The notes under the pieces are model-generated. The model did no database searches. It was not told where the DNA came from and saw nothing but the letters and a program-made list of their open reading frames with translations. The position numbers and the translations under genes are program-made. A stretch of DNA of 51,968 nucleotides from Oscillospiraceae bacterium (GTDB lineage: Bacteria > Bacillota_A > Clostridia > Oscillospirales > Oscillospiraceae): NCBI GenBank assembly GCA_902789835.1, contig CADAPN010000005.1, forward strand, positions 1 through 51,968. The letters are read 5' to 3'. Positions 7,903 to 15,476 of this stretch are shown here, in pieces (within the stretch, counting starts at the first letter, position 1; each line of letters opens with the position of its first letter).

Positions 7903-10149
7903 TCAGGAGCCTGCTTCGTTATCGACAAAAAAACTTACATCACGCATTTCTTTATCCTGGCTGCACGTGATCAGCACAGACGACAGGATCTGCCGAATGC
8001 TTCTGTTGATTCGGCAGCGAATCTGAAGACAGTAACGGAAGCGATCGCTCACCTTCACCACCGGCAGCGGTACCGGTCCCAGCAACTCAGCCTGCTCTCC
8101 GTTTTGCTCCAGCATGACGCTGAGAATCTGCCTGCATTTTCGCAGCGCATTCAACACCTGTTCTTCTTTCCGACCGGAAGCGGTGAGTGCGGCCCAATGT
8201 GTGAAGGGAGGGGCGTTCTGAAGCTTTCGCATATCGATTTCCGCATGATAGAACGCTTCATAGTCCTGGGCGGCTGCAAGGCGGATGATCTCATTGTCCG
8301 GCGTAAAAGTCTGAATCACGGCCTCGCCGGGTTTATCTCCACGACCGCAGCGCCCGATAACCTGTGTCAGCAGGGAAAAAGTCTTTTCTCCGGCGCGAAA
8401 GTCATTGGAGTACAGTCCCTGATCCGCCGACACGACACCGACCAGAGTGACATTGTCAAAATTCAGCCCCTTTGCGATCATCTGTGTTCCGATCATCAGG
8501 GGAATCTTCTCTTCTGTAAAGCGGCGAAACAAAGCCTGATGAGAGCCAAGCGGGCTGACCGAATCGGCATCGACCCGCAGGACTTCGGTTCCCGGGAAAA
8601 GCTCCTTCAGTTCTTCTTCGATTTTCTGTGTCCCGGCGCCAAAGAAGCTCAGTTTTCCCCCGCATTCCGGGCAGGAGGCGTCCAGATATCGCCCGGTGCC
8701 ACAATAGTGGCAGATCATCCGGTTTCTTCTGGCATGCCAGGTCATTGCCACCGAACAGTGCGGACAGCGGTAGATATAACCGCATTGAGAACATGTGACC
8801 AGCTTGCTGGTACCGCGCCGGTTCAGAAACAGAATGGACTGTTCTCCCTTTTCGATCCGGTCCAGGATCGCCTCTTTCAGGGTGTGACTCAAATCGGAGG
8901 TATTTCCGCTGAGCAGTTCCTGCTTCATATCAACGATACGCACCGAAGGGAGCGGCTTTTCGTTGAAGCGATGAAGCAGTCTGTGATATCCGTATTCCCC
9001 CTGTTCGGCACGATACCTTGAACTGAGATCCGGCGTTGCCGAACCAAGCAGCAGAAAGGCGTTTTCCTGCAGACAGCGAAACCGGGCAACCTCTCTTGCA
9101 TGATACCGCGGAACAGATTCCGAGCGGTAGCTGTCCTCCTGCTCCTCGTCAATGATCACCAGCCCAAGATGCTGAACCGGTGAAAAGACCGCGCTTCTGG
9201 TTCCGATGACAAGATGCGCTTCTCCGCGGCGGATCCTTTTCCATTCATCATAGCGCTCTCCGGCGGACAGGCCGCTGTGCAGCACGGCAACCGTCCTTCC
9301 AAACCAGGCGCTGAATACCGACAGCATCTGCGGGGTCAGGGATATTTCCGGCACAAGAAGCATCGCGCCTTGCCCTTTTTTCAGCGTCCGGGAAATCAGG
9401 TGGGCATAGATGCTGGTCTTCCCGCTTCCCGTCACACCGGAAAGGAGACTGACCCTGTTCGTTCCTCCGCTGTCCTGCTGATTCAGAATCACGTTCAAAG
9501 CAGCGCTCTGTTCCTCATTCAGCTCCGGCAGGGGCATCTCTTCGACACTGTCGGGCACAACGCGGCGCAGAACTTCCGTCCGGAAGAGCTCGATAATCTG
9601 TTTCGACTCAAGTGTCTTGATCGTGGCTCTTCCGGCTCCCGTGAACTGCATCAGGTCCAGGCTGGAAAGCACCTCAAAACTGCAGAGCAGATCGACCAGC
9701 TCCGCCTGTTTCGGCGCTTTGGCCCGGCGGGCTTCCACGAAAGCTGCCGCTTCGTCTGACGGAATGGCAAGACGCACCATCTCCCGGGTCTTATCCCGGG
9801 TTTTCTGACGTCCTGTCCGGTCAAACCACAGTCCTGCCGGAAGCATCACTTTGACCGCGTCGTACACGGTGCAGAAGTAGCGCTCCCGCATGAAAAGAGC
9901 AAGCCTCAGCTGTTCCCTGCTGATCAGGGGTTCCGAATCCGCCGCCCGAATAATATCCTTGCAGTCCGGATAGCTGCTCTCTTCTGAAAGGGACAGCACA
10001 ATTCCTTCCGTCACCCGGTTCCCTTTTCCGAACGGAACAAACACCCGGATCCCCGGCTGCACGGTTCGAAGAAGCTCTTCGGGTATGCGATAATCGTACG
10101 GTTTGTCGATGGCGTAGGTCGCTGCCGATACCGCAATTCTGGCGAACAT
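7903..10149 (-). CDS. priA: Primosomal replication-restart helicase PriA
   Basis: 3'-to-5' DNA helicase that reloads the replisome at stalled or recombined forks. The N-terminal 3'-binding domain begins FARIAVSAATYAIDKPYDY. The helicase core has Walker A GVTGSGKTS and Walker B IIDEEQ. The zinc-binding region contains the cysteine pairs CSQCGYIYRCPHC and CHYCG...CPECGG. The usual PriA DEEH box reads DEEQ here. The chosen ATG at 10149 has GGGAG close upstream; an in-frame TTG at 10161 is the alternative. The 748-residue length fits the family. It follows rpoZ by about 13 bp. The coaBC gene that often lies between rpoZ and priA in Bacillota is absent here. Confidence 0.96.
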   Translation of the reverse strand: MFARIAVSAATYAIDKPYDYRIPEELLRTVQPGIRVFVPFGKGNRVTEGIVLSLSEESSYPDCKDIIRAADSEPLISREQLRLALFMRERYFCTVYDAVKVMLPAGLWFDRTGRQKTRDKTREMVRLAIPSDEAAAFVEARRAKAPKQAELVDLLCSFEVLSSLDLMQFTGAGRATIKTLESKQIIELFRTEVLRRVVPDSVEEMPLPELNEEQSAALNVILNQQDSGGTNRVSLLSGVTGSGKTSIYAHLISRTLKKGQGAMLLVPEISLTPQMLSVFSAWFGRTVAVLHSGLSAGERYDEWKRIRRGEAHLVIGTRSAVFSPVQHLGLVIIDEEQEDSYRSESVPRYHAREVARFRCLQENAFLLLGSATPDLSSRYRAEQGEYGYHRLLHRFNEKPLPSVRIVDMKQELLSGNTSDLSHTLKEAILDRIEKGEQSILFLNRRGTSKLVTCSQCGYIYRCPHCSVAMTWHARRNRMICHYCGTGRYLDASCPECGGKLSFFGAGTQKIEEELKELFPGTEVLRVDADSVSPLGSHQALFRRFTEEKIPLMIGTQMIAKGLNFDNVTLVGVVSADQGLYSNDFRAGEKTFSLLTQVIGRCGRGDKPGEAVIQTFTPDNEIIRLAAAQDYEAFYHAEIDMRKLQNAPPFTHWAALTASGRKEEQVLNALRKCRQILSVMLEQNGEQAELLGPVPLPVVKVSDRFRYCLQIRCRINRSIRQILSSVLITCSQDKEMRDVSFFVDNEAGS

Positions 10150-10162
10150 GGCTCCCGGCAAA

Positions 10163-10351
10163 TTACTGGATGGTCAGTTTCCCGGTATAAACCTCGTCGA
10201 TCGCCGTGGAAACGGGCTTTTTCTCAAGTGTGATCTCATGGTTTTCCGCCTCGGCGGAAAGCGTTCTTGCTCTTCTGGCAACAAGGTTTACAAGCTGATA
10301 GCGGCTGCCGACTTTCTCTACGAGTTCGGCCACAGGGGGATAAAGCATCAT
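10163..10351 (-). CDS. rpoZ: RNA polymerase omega subunit
   Basis: Small 62-residue subunit that helps assemble and stabilise the beta-prime subunit of RNA polymerase. The segment YQLVNLVARRARTL matches the conserved omega helix, followed by a Pro-Val-Ser and Ala-Ile-Asp-Glu-Val stretch typical of Bacillota omega. It lies between gmk and priA, its standard position. Two adjacent ATG codons are possible starts (10351 or 10348); AAAGGA lies about 12 nt before the first. Confidence 0.93.
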   Translation of the reverse strand: MMLYPPVAELVEKVGSRYQLVNLVARRARTLSAEAENHEITLEKKPVSTAIDEVYTGKLTIQ

Positions 10352-10390
10352 GATACAATCATTTCCTTTTCTCTAATGATAGATGATAGA

Positions 10391-10411
10391 CTTGAAATGT
10401 CTTTTTTCAAG
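10391..10411. repeat. Small A/T-rich inverted repeat between rpoZ and gmk
   Basis: CTTGAAA at 10391-10397 is matched by TTTCAAG at 10405-10411, a 7-bp stem with a 7-nt loop inside the roughly 80-bp gmk-rpoZ gap. There is no clean T-tract on the minus strand. It could be a weak processing or pause hairpin within the operon, or chance. Confidence 0.3.
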
Positions 10412-10431
10412 CCTTCATTGCGCGGTGGTTC

Positions 10432-11031
10432 TTATTCTGCAATCTTCTTTGCAAGCAGCGGGTCAAACCGGCACTGCTCTGCGGAGATGATGGCGCTGAA
10501 TTCATTTGCGGCGGTTTCCACATCCCGATTCACGATCAGATACTCGTAGAAGTTCGCTTCCAGAATCTCTTCCCGGGCCCGGGCGATTCTTGCATCGATG
10601 GCCTCCGGTGTGTCCGTGCCGCGTCCTTCCAGACGTCTTCGAAGCTCTTCCATGGACGGCGGCATGATGAAGATGGTCACGGCCTCCGGCATCTTTTCCT
10701 TCACCTGTCTGGCCCCTTGAACTTCGATATCCAGAATCACGTTCATGCCTTTCTGGAGCTGAGCTTCCACAAAAGGCCGCGGAGTCCCGTACGAATTGGA
10801 CACATAGCATGCATGTTCCAGAAGTTCGTTGTTTTCGACCATTTTGTCAAAACGTGCCTGATCGATGAAGAAGTACTCTCTCCCGTCAACCTCTCCGCTG
10901 CGCGGAGGGCGTGTCGTGACAGAGGTGGAAAAGCACAGGTCTGCTCTTCCTTCCATGGCTTTGAACACCACGGTGCTCTTTCCGGTACCCGATGGTCCGG
11001 AGAGAATGATGAGTTTACCCTTCTTGATCAT
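10432..11031 (-). CDS. gmk: Guanylate kinase
   Basis: Phosphorylates GMP or dGMP to the diphosphate using ATP, linking GTP pools to (p)ppGpp metabolism. The P-loop GPSGTGKST lies at residues 11-19, followed by the GMP-binding segment TTRPPRSGEVDGREYFF and the LID region RRRLEGRGTDT. The 199-residue length is normal. The ATG overlaps the remA stop as ATGA, with GGAGG about 12 nt upstream. The gene sits in the conserved yloC-remA-gmk-rpoZ order. Confidence 0.98.
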   Translation of the reverse strand: MIKKGKLIILSGPSGTGKSTVVFKAMEGRADLCFSTSVTTRPPRSGEVDGREYFFIDQARFDKMVENNELLEHACYVSNSYGTPRPFVEAQLQKGMNVILDIEVQGARQVKEKMPEAVTIFIMPPSMEELRRRLEGRGTDTPEAIDARIARAREEILEANFYEYLIVNRDVETAANEFSAIISAEQCRFDPLLAKKIAE

Positions 11032-11309
11032 TCGTTGCGTGATCCTCCGTTTTCTGTTTCACTCCTCATCTTTTGCGCCAGTTCCTCCGGCGTCAAAGAT
11101 GAGAGAATCATATGATTGCTGTTCATCAGGATCACCGATCTGGTGCTCCTTCCGAAAGAAGCGTCCACCAGCAGGCCCCGTTCTCTCCCATCGGTGATCA
11201 TGCGCTTGATGGGTGCCGAGTCCGGCGAGAGGATCGAGACAATTTTATCCGCTGCGATGTAGTTACCGAAACCGATCGCCAGCAGCGTCACATCCGAGAA
11301 GCTATTCAA
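11028..11309 (-). CDS. remA: RemA-like regulatory protein (DUF370)
   Basis: A 93-residue protein matching RemA along its length: IGFGNYIAADKIVSILSPDS aligns with the family's N-terminal strand-helix. The PIKRMITDGRERGLLVDAS stretch carries the basic region used for DNA contact. In Bacillus subtilis RemA is a ring-forming DNA-binding activator of biofilm-matrix and osmoprotection genes; here the regulon is unknown. The frame begins at a TTG (11309) overlapping the yloC stop by 8 bp; GTG at 11291 is an alternative start. The C-terminal tail (SETENGGSRNE) is specific to this protein. Confidence 0.9.
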   Translation of the reverse strand: MNSFSDVTLLAIGFGNYIAADKIVSILSPDSAPIKRMITDGRERGLLVDASFGRSTRSVILMNSNHMILSSLTPEELAQKMRSETENGGSRNE

Positions 11310-12180
11310 TGTTCTGCACCTGTTCTCTGATCTTCTCGATCTCCGATTTGAGTTCTACCACGAGATAGGCGATCTCGGAATCCTGGCATTTGGAACCAAT
11401 GGTATTCGCTTCCCGGTTAAATTCCTGAATCAGGAAATCAAGTTTTCTTCCGATGGGAGATCCCTCTGCCATCAGCTTGCGGAACTGCGACAAATGGCTG
11501 TGCAGACGCACCGTCTCTTCATCGGTCGCTACCCTGTCTGCGAAAATCGCCGCCTCGGCAATAACTCGCTCTTCTGCGACCGAACTGTCATTCAGGATCT
11601 CCCGCAGCTTTGCCTCCAACCGTTCGCGATAAGCCAATACGGTATTGGGCGCCTTACATTCTACCGCCCGGACCATCTCTTCTATTTTATCCGCCTTCTG
11701 CAGCAGATCTTCCGCCAGCTTCTCACCTTCTCTGGTCCGCATGGCATTGAAGTCGGAGAGCGCGGCATCCAGCAGCGGCAGAAGCTGCTCAAGAAATGCA
11801 TCCTGGTCCAGCTCTTCCTTTTCCAGCGAAAGGACATCCGAAAAACGCGCAATGTCCAGCGCCGAGACAGAAGCCGGCAGTGCCAGATTCTGTCCGATCT
11901 CGGTAATTGCGTTCCGATACGCTTCGGCAAGTCTCGTATTCACCCGGATCCGCGTCTGATCACTCTCCACGGTGTCCAGCGTTATGAAGAAGTCCACTTT
12001 GCCGCGGAGAACTTTTTTCTGGATATAATTTTTGATCTCGCTTTCCGCGAAAAGAAATCCGCGCGGAAGTTTGATGCCGAGATCGAGGTAACGGTTGTTC
12101 ACGCTCCGCAGTTCTACCGTGACGGCAAACCCCGCAACCGTTCCTTTGGCACTGCCGTAACCGGTCATGCTCCTGATCAT
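11302..12180 (-). CDS. yloC: YicC/YloC family endoribonuclease
   Basis: Begins MIRSMTGYGSA, the hallmark of YicC/YloC proteins, and ends with the conserved segment GRKLDFLIQEFNREANTIGSK followed by an E-rich helix. Members are oligomeric RNases: YicC promotes decay of small RNA in Escherichia coli, and YloC complements it. A long predicted alpha-helical or coiled middle (about 110-220) fits the family clamp structure. The length of 292 residues is normal. It is the first gene of the remA-gmk-rpoZ run, with a weak promoter candidate just upstream. Confidence 0.94.
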   Translation of the reverse strand: MIRSMTGYGSAKGTVAGFAVTVELRSVNNRYLDLGIKLPRGFLFAESEIKNYIQKKVLRGKVDFFITLDTVESDQTRIRVNTRLAEAYRNAITEIGQNLALPASVSALDIARFSDVLSLEKEELDQDAFLEQLLPLLDAALSDFNAMRTREGEKLAEDLLQKADKIEEMVRAVECKAPNTVLAYRERLEAKLREILNDSSVAEERVIAEAAIFADRVATDEETVRLHSHLSQFRKLMAEGSPIGRKLDFLIQEFNREANTIGSKCQDSEIAYLVVELKSEIEKIREQVQNIE

Positions 12181-12216
12181 TTCGTTCTGTATTCCCCTGT
12201 CATCGTTATTTTCTGA

Positions 12217-12244
12217 ATAATGAAATCCTATGATATGATTTCAA
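12217..12244 (-). promoter_or_regulatory. Candidate promoter for the yloC operon
   Basis: On the minus strand TTGAAA (12244-12239) and CATTAT (12222-12217) are separated by 16 bp, about 35 bp before the yloC start. The -35 box overlaps the 3' end of the RseC-like gene. The -10 box is only a 4/6 match, so this is tentative. Confidence 0.3.
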
Positions 12245-12629
12245 ACTGAATCTGGCGTTCCGCGCTCTGGCGGCGCTGCTGCTGAACAAGGATCACCGCT
12301 GCAAGAATCAGGGCAAGAAAGCTTACGAGTATCGCAAGTCCTTCCGAGGCCCCCAGAACGGTAGCAATTGCAAATCCCAGGACAAAGAGCAGCATCGGCA
12401 TGATATATACCAGGATTGCCGCTGAAAACACCTTTGAAGTGCGACTCTCGATTACCACACGCTGTCCGGGTTTGGCATTGATCCGATTCCTGGCAACAGC
12501 CTTCAGCTCAGACTGAAAGATGCAGCTTTCACAGTTCCCGCAGTTGCTTCCGCAGGCCGTGGAACGTGTCACGACTACTTCCGCCATGGAATTGGGGAGA
12601 AGTTTTGTTACGATTGCATCCTGTATCAT
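12228..12629 (-). CDS. SoxR-reducing system protein RseC family membrane protein
   Basis: 133-residue protein with an N-terminal cysteine cluster (Cys26, Cys30, Cys33, Cys36 in STACGSNCGNCESC) and two transmembrane helices at about 69-91 and 93-112, the RseC/MucC layout. Proteobacterial RseC acts with Rnf or Rsx electron-transfer complexes to keep the SoxR FeS cluster reduced. In Clostridia the family is common but uncharacterised. The ATG has a strong GAGGAG upstream, and the gene starts 20 bp after cdaR, so it is probably the third cistron of the c-di-AMP operon. The function here is unknown; a membrane redox or FeS role is inferred from the cysteines. Confidence 0.85.
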   Translation of the reverse strand: MIQDAIVTKLLPNSMAEVVVTRSTACGSNCGNCESCIFQSELKAVARNRINAKPGQRVVIESRTSKVFSAAILVYIMPMLLFVLGFAIATVLGASEGLAILVSFLALILAAVILVQQQRRQSAERQIQFEIIS

Positions 12630-12649
12630 TTCATTCTCCTCGCTGCGGT

Positions 12650-13906
12650 TTACGAACGTTTCAGGTCCACTGAGATCTGATAATCGCCGACTGCGCCGAC
12701 ATCGACAAAGCCGTCCACATAGATCTTGACCGGCACCATGTAAGGTCCCGTAGATTCTCTGTAGTCCGTCAGATCGGCCACAGCGCGAATATTTTCGGCC
12801 GCAAGCTGTGTCAGCTGTTCTTCCGTGCCGCGGATCACAACGTCAAGATTCTCACTCATGATCTCGGCGTTGACACCCTCCGGTGTGTTAATCACCGAGA
12901 TGTTCTTCAGGTTGAAATTGGAGGTGGTCAGACCGGCAATCTCCACGTCAACCTTCGCTTCGGTGATGCCGCTGATATTCCGCAGAGAATTATCAAACGG
13001 AATCGTATAGGTCTCGGAAAAACTGCTCTTGAAGTCCGTCAGATCGATCGTGCTGAGAATGATTCGGTTCATGCCGTCCAGAATCGCCGAATCCCCTGCC
13101 AGCGTGATGCGGTCCGGCGTGATGGATACGATCGTGTTGGCCGTCGTAGCCCCGGATCCTTCGATCAGTTCCACCGAGAGCGGAATGTCCTTGATCTGCA
13201 GAATAGGCAGAGTCGCTGTGATGGTCTCCTCCGACGCGGTCAGATGCTCGGTCGAAACCGCGGTTCCGCTGCTGTTCATCAGCACGAAAGGAACATCGTC
13301 CGTGATGGAACTGGAGGCAACCTGCCCTGCACCGAAGTCAACCCAGGCGTAGGACACTTCCCTCAGGTATGCATCCGGACCGGTGACGGTGATGCTGTTC
13401 GGTTCAAAAATCGGCGACTCGGCCGTGTAGCCGTCCGCAAGCATTCCCTCAAAACCGCCGCGTACCGGGATTGATACGGAATTCAGGGTCGATACAACGA
13501 AGTTGACCGTCTCCGGGCTGTAGGAAACCTCCGCCAGATTCCGCGTGTCTACCCCGTTCGGATAGACCAGTTTGTACTTCATCGAGGCATAGGCAGCTCT
13601 GGTGAGTTTGCTGACATCGATCTGGGCCGTCAGATCCTGCGAATTCAGCGAGTCGACGATTCTTCTCGGGCCGCGGATTTCCACCCGGACGTTGTTGGTA
13701 TCGACATCTGTCACAACGAGGTTCCTGGAGCTGCGAAGAGTATCCTCTCCTACAAGTACTACCGGAACTCCGCGGAAAATCTGTGTCACAACAGAGTTTT
13801 CCGTGCTGACGACATAAGTCCAAATCGCCAGTGAAGACAGCAGGGAGACAAGCATCCACAGAATCTTATGGCTGGATTTAGTTGTTTTCTGATTCTTCAG
13901 CTCCAT
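12650..13906 (-). CDS. cdaR: CdaR family protein (YbbR repeats), regulator of CdaA
   Basis: One N-terminal transmembrane helix (about residues 11-33, beginning near KILWMLVSLLSSLAIW) is followed by an extracytoplasmic region of about four YbbR-like beta repeats. CdaR binds and modulates the membrane diadenylate cyclase CdaA. The start is the ATG at 13906, with AGAAGGA just upstream, giving 418 residues; the open frame reaches 13927 but that adds only overlap. It overlaps cdaA by 29 bp, so the two are co-translated. The usual third partner, glmM, is not next door. Confidence 0.93.
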   Translation of the reverse strand: MELKNQKTTKSSHKILWMLVSLLSSLAIWTYVVSTENSVVTQIFRGVPVVLVGEDTLRSSRNLVVTDVDTNNVRVEIRGPRRIVDSLNSQDLTAQIDVSKLTRAAYASMKYKLVYPNGVDTRNLAEVSYSPETVNFVVSTLNSVSIPVRGGFEGMLADGYTAESPIFEPNSITVTGPDAYLREVSYAWVDFGAGQVASSSITDDVPFVLMNSSGTAVSTEHLTASEETITATLPILQIKDIPLSVELIEGSGATTANTIVSITPDRITLAGDSAILDGMNRIILSTIDLTDFKSSFSETYTIPFDNSLRNISGITEAKVDVEIAGLTTSNFNLKNISVINTPEGVNAEIMSENLDVVIRGTEEQLTQLAAENIRAVADLTDYRESTGPYMVPVKIYVDGFVDVGAVGDYQISVDLKRS

Positions 13907-14759
13907 CGCGGTCCTTCTTCCATACACGCAGGAAAGTGTCCCTGATCCGGTCTTTCCAGCTTAGCTTCTTCTCGTCTACGATCAGTTCCTGATGCAGCAG
14001 CTCCGTCAGCGACGCGCCGTTCAGGTGCCGCTTCAGCGTACCGTCCAGAGCAAAGGAGATTGCACCCGTTTCTTCCGATACGATGATCACGACCGCGTCG
14101 GACTGTTCGCTCAGACCGATGCCGGCGCGGTGCCGCATGCCGAGCTCCTTGCTCAGGTTTCTGCTCTGAGTAAGCGGAAGCACACAGCCAGCAGCCGCGA
14201 TTCGGGCGTTGCGGATGATCACGGCACCGTCATGCAAAGGCGCCTTGTTGTAAAACAGGTTCTTTACCAGCTCTGCCGTAACATCCGCGTTAACAATGGT
14301 GCCCGTGCTCATGATCGCCCCGAGGTCAACCGACCGTTCAAAAATAATCAGCGCGCCTGTTTTAGACGCCGACATATCCACACAGGCCTGTACGACCTGA
14401 GAAATTGCGGTCTCCAGTTCCGGCGTGGAAATGCTTCTGTTTGAAGTAAAACCGCTGCCCACGCGTTCCAGGACGCGCCGAAGCTCCGGCTGAAACAGCA
14501 CCACCAGTGCAATCAGGCCGAGCTCCATCGCTCTTCTGAGCAGGAAATTCAGCATCGTAAGGCCCAGCAGATAGGACAGAATCAGCAGCAAGACCAGGAT
14601 CAGGATACCGCGTGCGACATTTTTGGAATTCGTTCTGCGCACGAAATTGATTGCCTGGTAGATCAGATACGCAACGATCAGAATATCAATGGCGTCCCAG
14701 ATGCCGATGGTCTGAATATAGCTGAGAGCGGTGCCGAGAAGGTTGGCAATTGCGTCCAT
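13878..14759 (-). CDS. cdaA: Diadenylate cyclase CdaA
   Basis: Membrane enzyme making the essential second messenger c-di-AMP from two ATP. Three N-terminal transmembrane helices (about 22-38, 50-70, 76-90) precede the DAC domain, whose catalytic motifs are DGA (177-179) and RHR (209-211), with GAL and GTI segments between. The length of 293 residues is normal. The ATG has GAGGGG 6 nt upstream and a good promoter beyond it. It is first in an operon with cdaR and the RseC-like gene. c-di-AMP controls potassium and osmolyte uptake and wall homeostasis in Bacillota. Confidence 0.97.
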   Translation of the reverse strand: MDAIANLLGTALSYIQTIGIWDAIDILIVAYLIYQAINFVRRTNSKNVARGILILVLLLILSYLLGLTMLNFLLRRAMELGLIALVVLFQPELRRVLERVGSGFTSNRSISTPELETAISQVVQACVDMSASKTGALIIFERSVDLGAIMSTGTIVNADVTAELVKNLFYNKAPLHDGAVIIRNARIAAAGCVLPLTQSRNLSKELGMRHRAGIGLSEQSDAVVIIVSEETGAISFALDGTLKRHLNGASLTELLHQELIVDEKKLSWKDRIRDTFLRVWKKDRDGAEESENN

Positions 14760-14794
14760 ATTTATCCCCTCAAGCGTAATTACGTAACTAAAAT

Positions 14795-14823
14795 ATTATA
14801 GTTCAAATTATTTCAAAGTGCAA
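14795..14823 (-). promoter_or_regulatory. Promoter of the cdaA operon
   Basis: On the minus strand, a consensus -10 TATAAT (14800-14795) lies 17 bp from TTGCAC (14823-14818), in an A/T-rich gap 36 bp before the cdaA start. The -35 is a 3/6 match; the perfect -10 and spacing make a housekeeping promoter likely. Confidence 0.6.
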
Positions 14824-14826
14824 GTT

Positions 14827-15462
14827 CTATCTTTCCTGCTTACCGCTTTCCTCTGAGACCGGTTCCGTCGCCGCAATGACACGTTCGTATGCCTCTTTCT
14901 GATCCTGCATGGTCAACTGGTTCTCTCTCTTCATGACATAACGATAAGTATCATCCGGGCTCAGGCTGCTCATATACAGAATATAGCGGCCTGCCGCCTT
15001 TGAAGCGCCATAAGCCAGATCTGCCGCTGCCGCCAGTTCCGTCTTCGCTTCTTCTCCGGCAAGAACGGCCATCTCACCGGCAAGATTGATGCACTGGCCC
15101 ATCATGTTGACAATCTCCAGGCAGATACTCACCGCCGATTGTCTGGCAGCCTCAATGGTCCTGTCATCGCCCTCCTTCAGGGCGCGGCGCAGCGGACCGC
15201 GGCATTTAACATCCTCATCAATCAGCTTTACCATATAGCTGCGGAGGATCTCCGTGTTTCGCACATACCAGTCAAGCTTCTCGTTCTCTCCTCCGGTCTC
15301 GCGGATCTGCACCGCGGCGCGGGCCAGCATCGAGGCGGAAAGCGCGGCCGAAGCAGAAGCAGCGGAACCAATATCCGCATTCTCCCCGGGATCCGCGAGC
15401 TTCTTTGTCAGGTTGTCCGCCGTTTCGTTTCTGTAGATCTGTATTTTAATGCCTTCGGCCAT
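14827..15462 (-). CDS. Cyclodeaminase/cyclohydrolase-like protein (FTCD_C fold)
   Basis: A 211-residue, almost entirely helical and alanine-rich protein. Its pattern (Ala-rich helix at 32-52, then ILRSYMVKLIDEDVKC, EAARQSAVSICLEIVN and an ALA-rich helix near 140-160) resembles formiminotransferase-cyclodeaminase C-terminal domain proteins. These act on 5-formimino-THF or related folates. The glycine-rich PGGGS loop of genuine cyclodeaminases is replaced by ENADIGSAAS, so catalytic activity is doubtful. It follows prfC by 14 bp with its own AGGAG, so it is probably co-transcribed. I recognise the fold by pattern only; the substrate is unknown. Confidence 0.6.
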   Translation of the reverse strand: MAEGIKIQIYRNETADNLTKKLADPGENADIGSAASASAALSASMLARAAVQIRETGGENEKLDWYVRNTEILRSYMVKLIDEDVKCRGPLRRALKEGDDRTIEAARQSAVSICLEIVNMMGQCINLAGEMAVLAGEEAKTELAAAADLAYGASKAAGRYILYMSSLSPDDTYRYVMKRENQLTMQDQKEAYERVIAATEPVSEESGKQER

Positions 15463-15476
15463 GTGAAACGCTCCTC

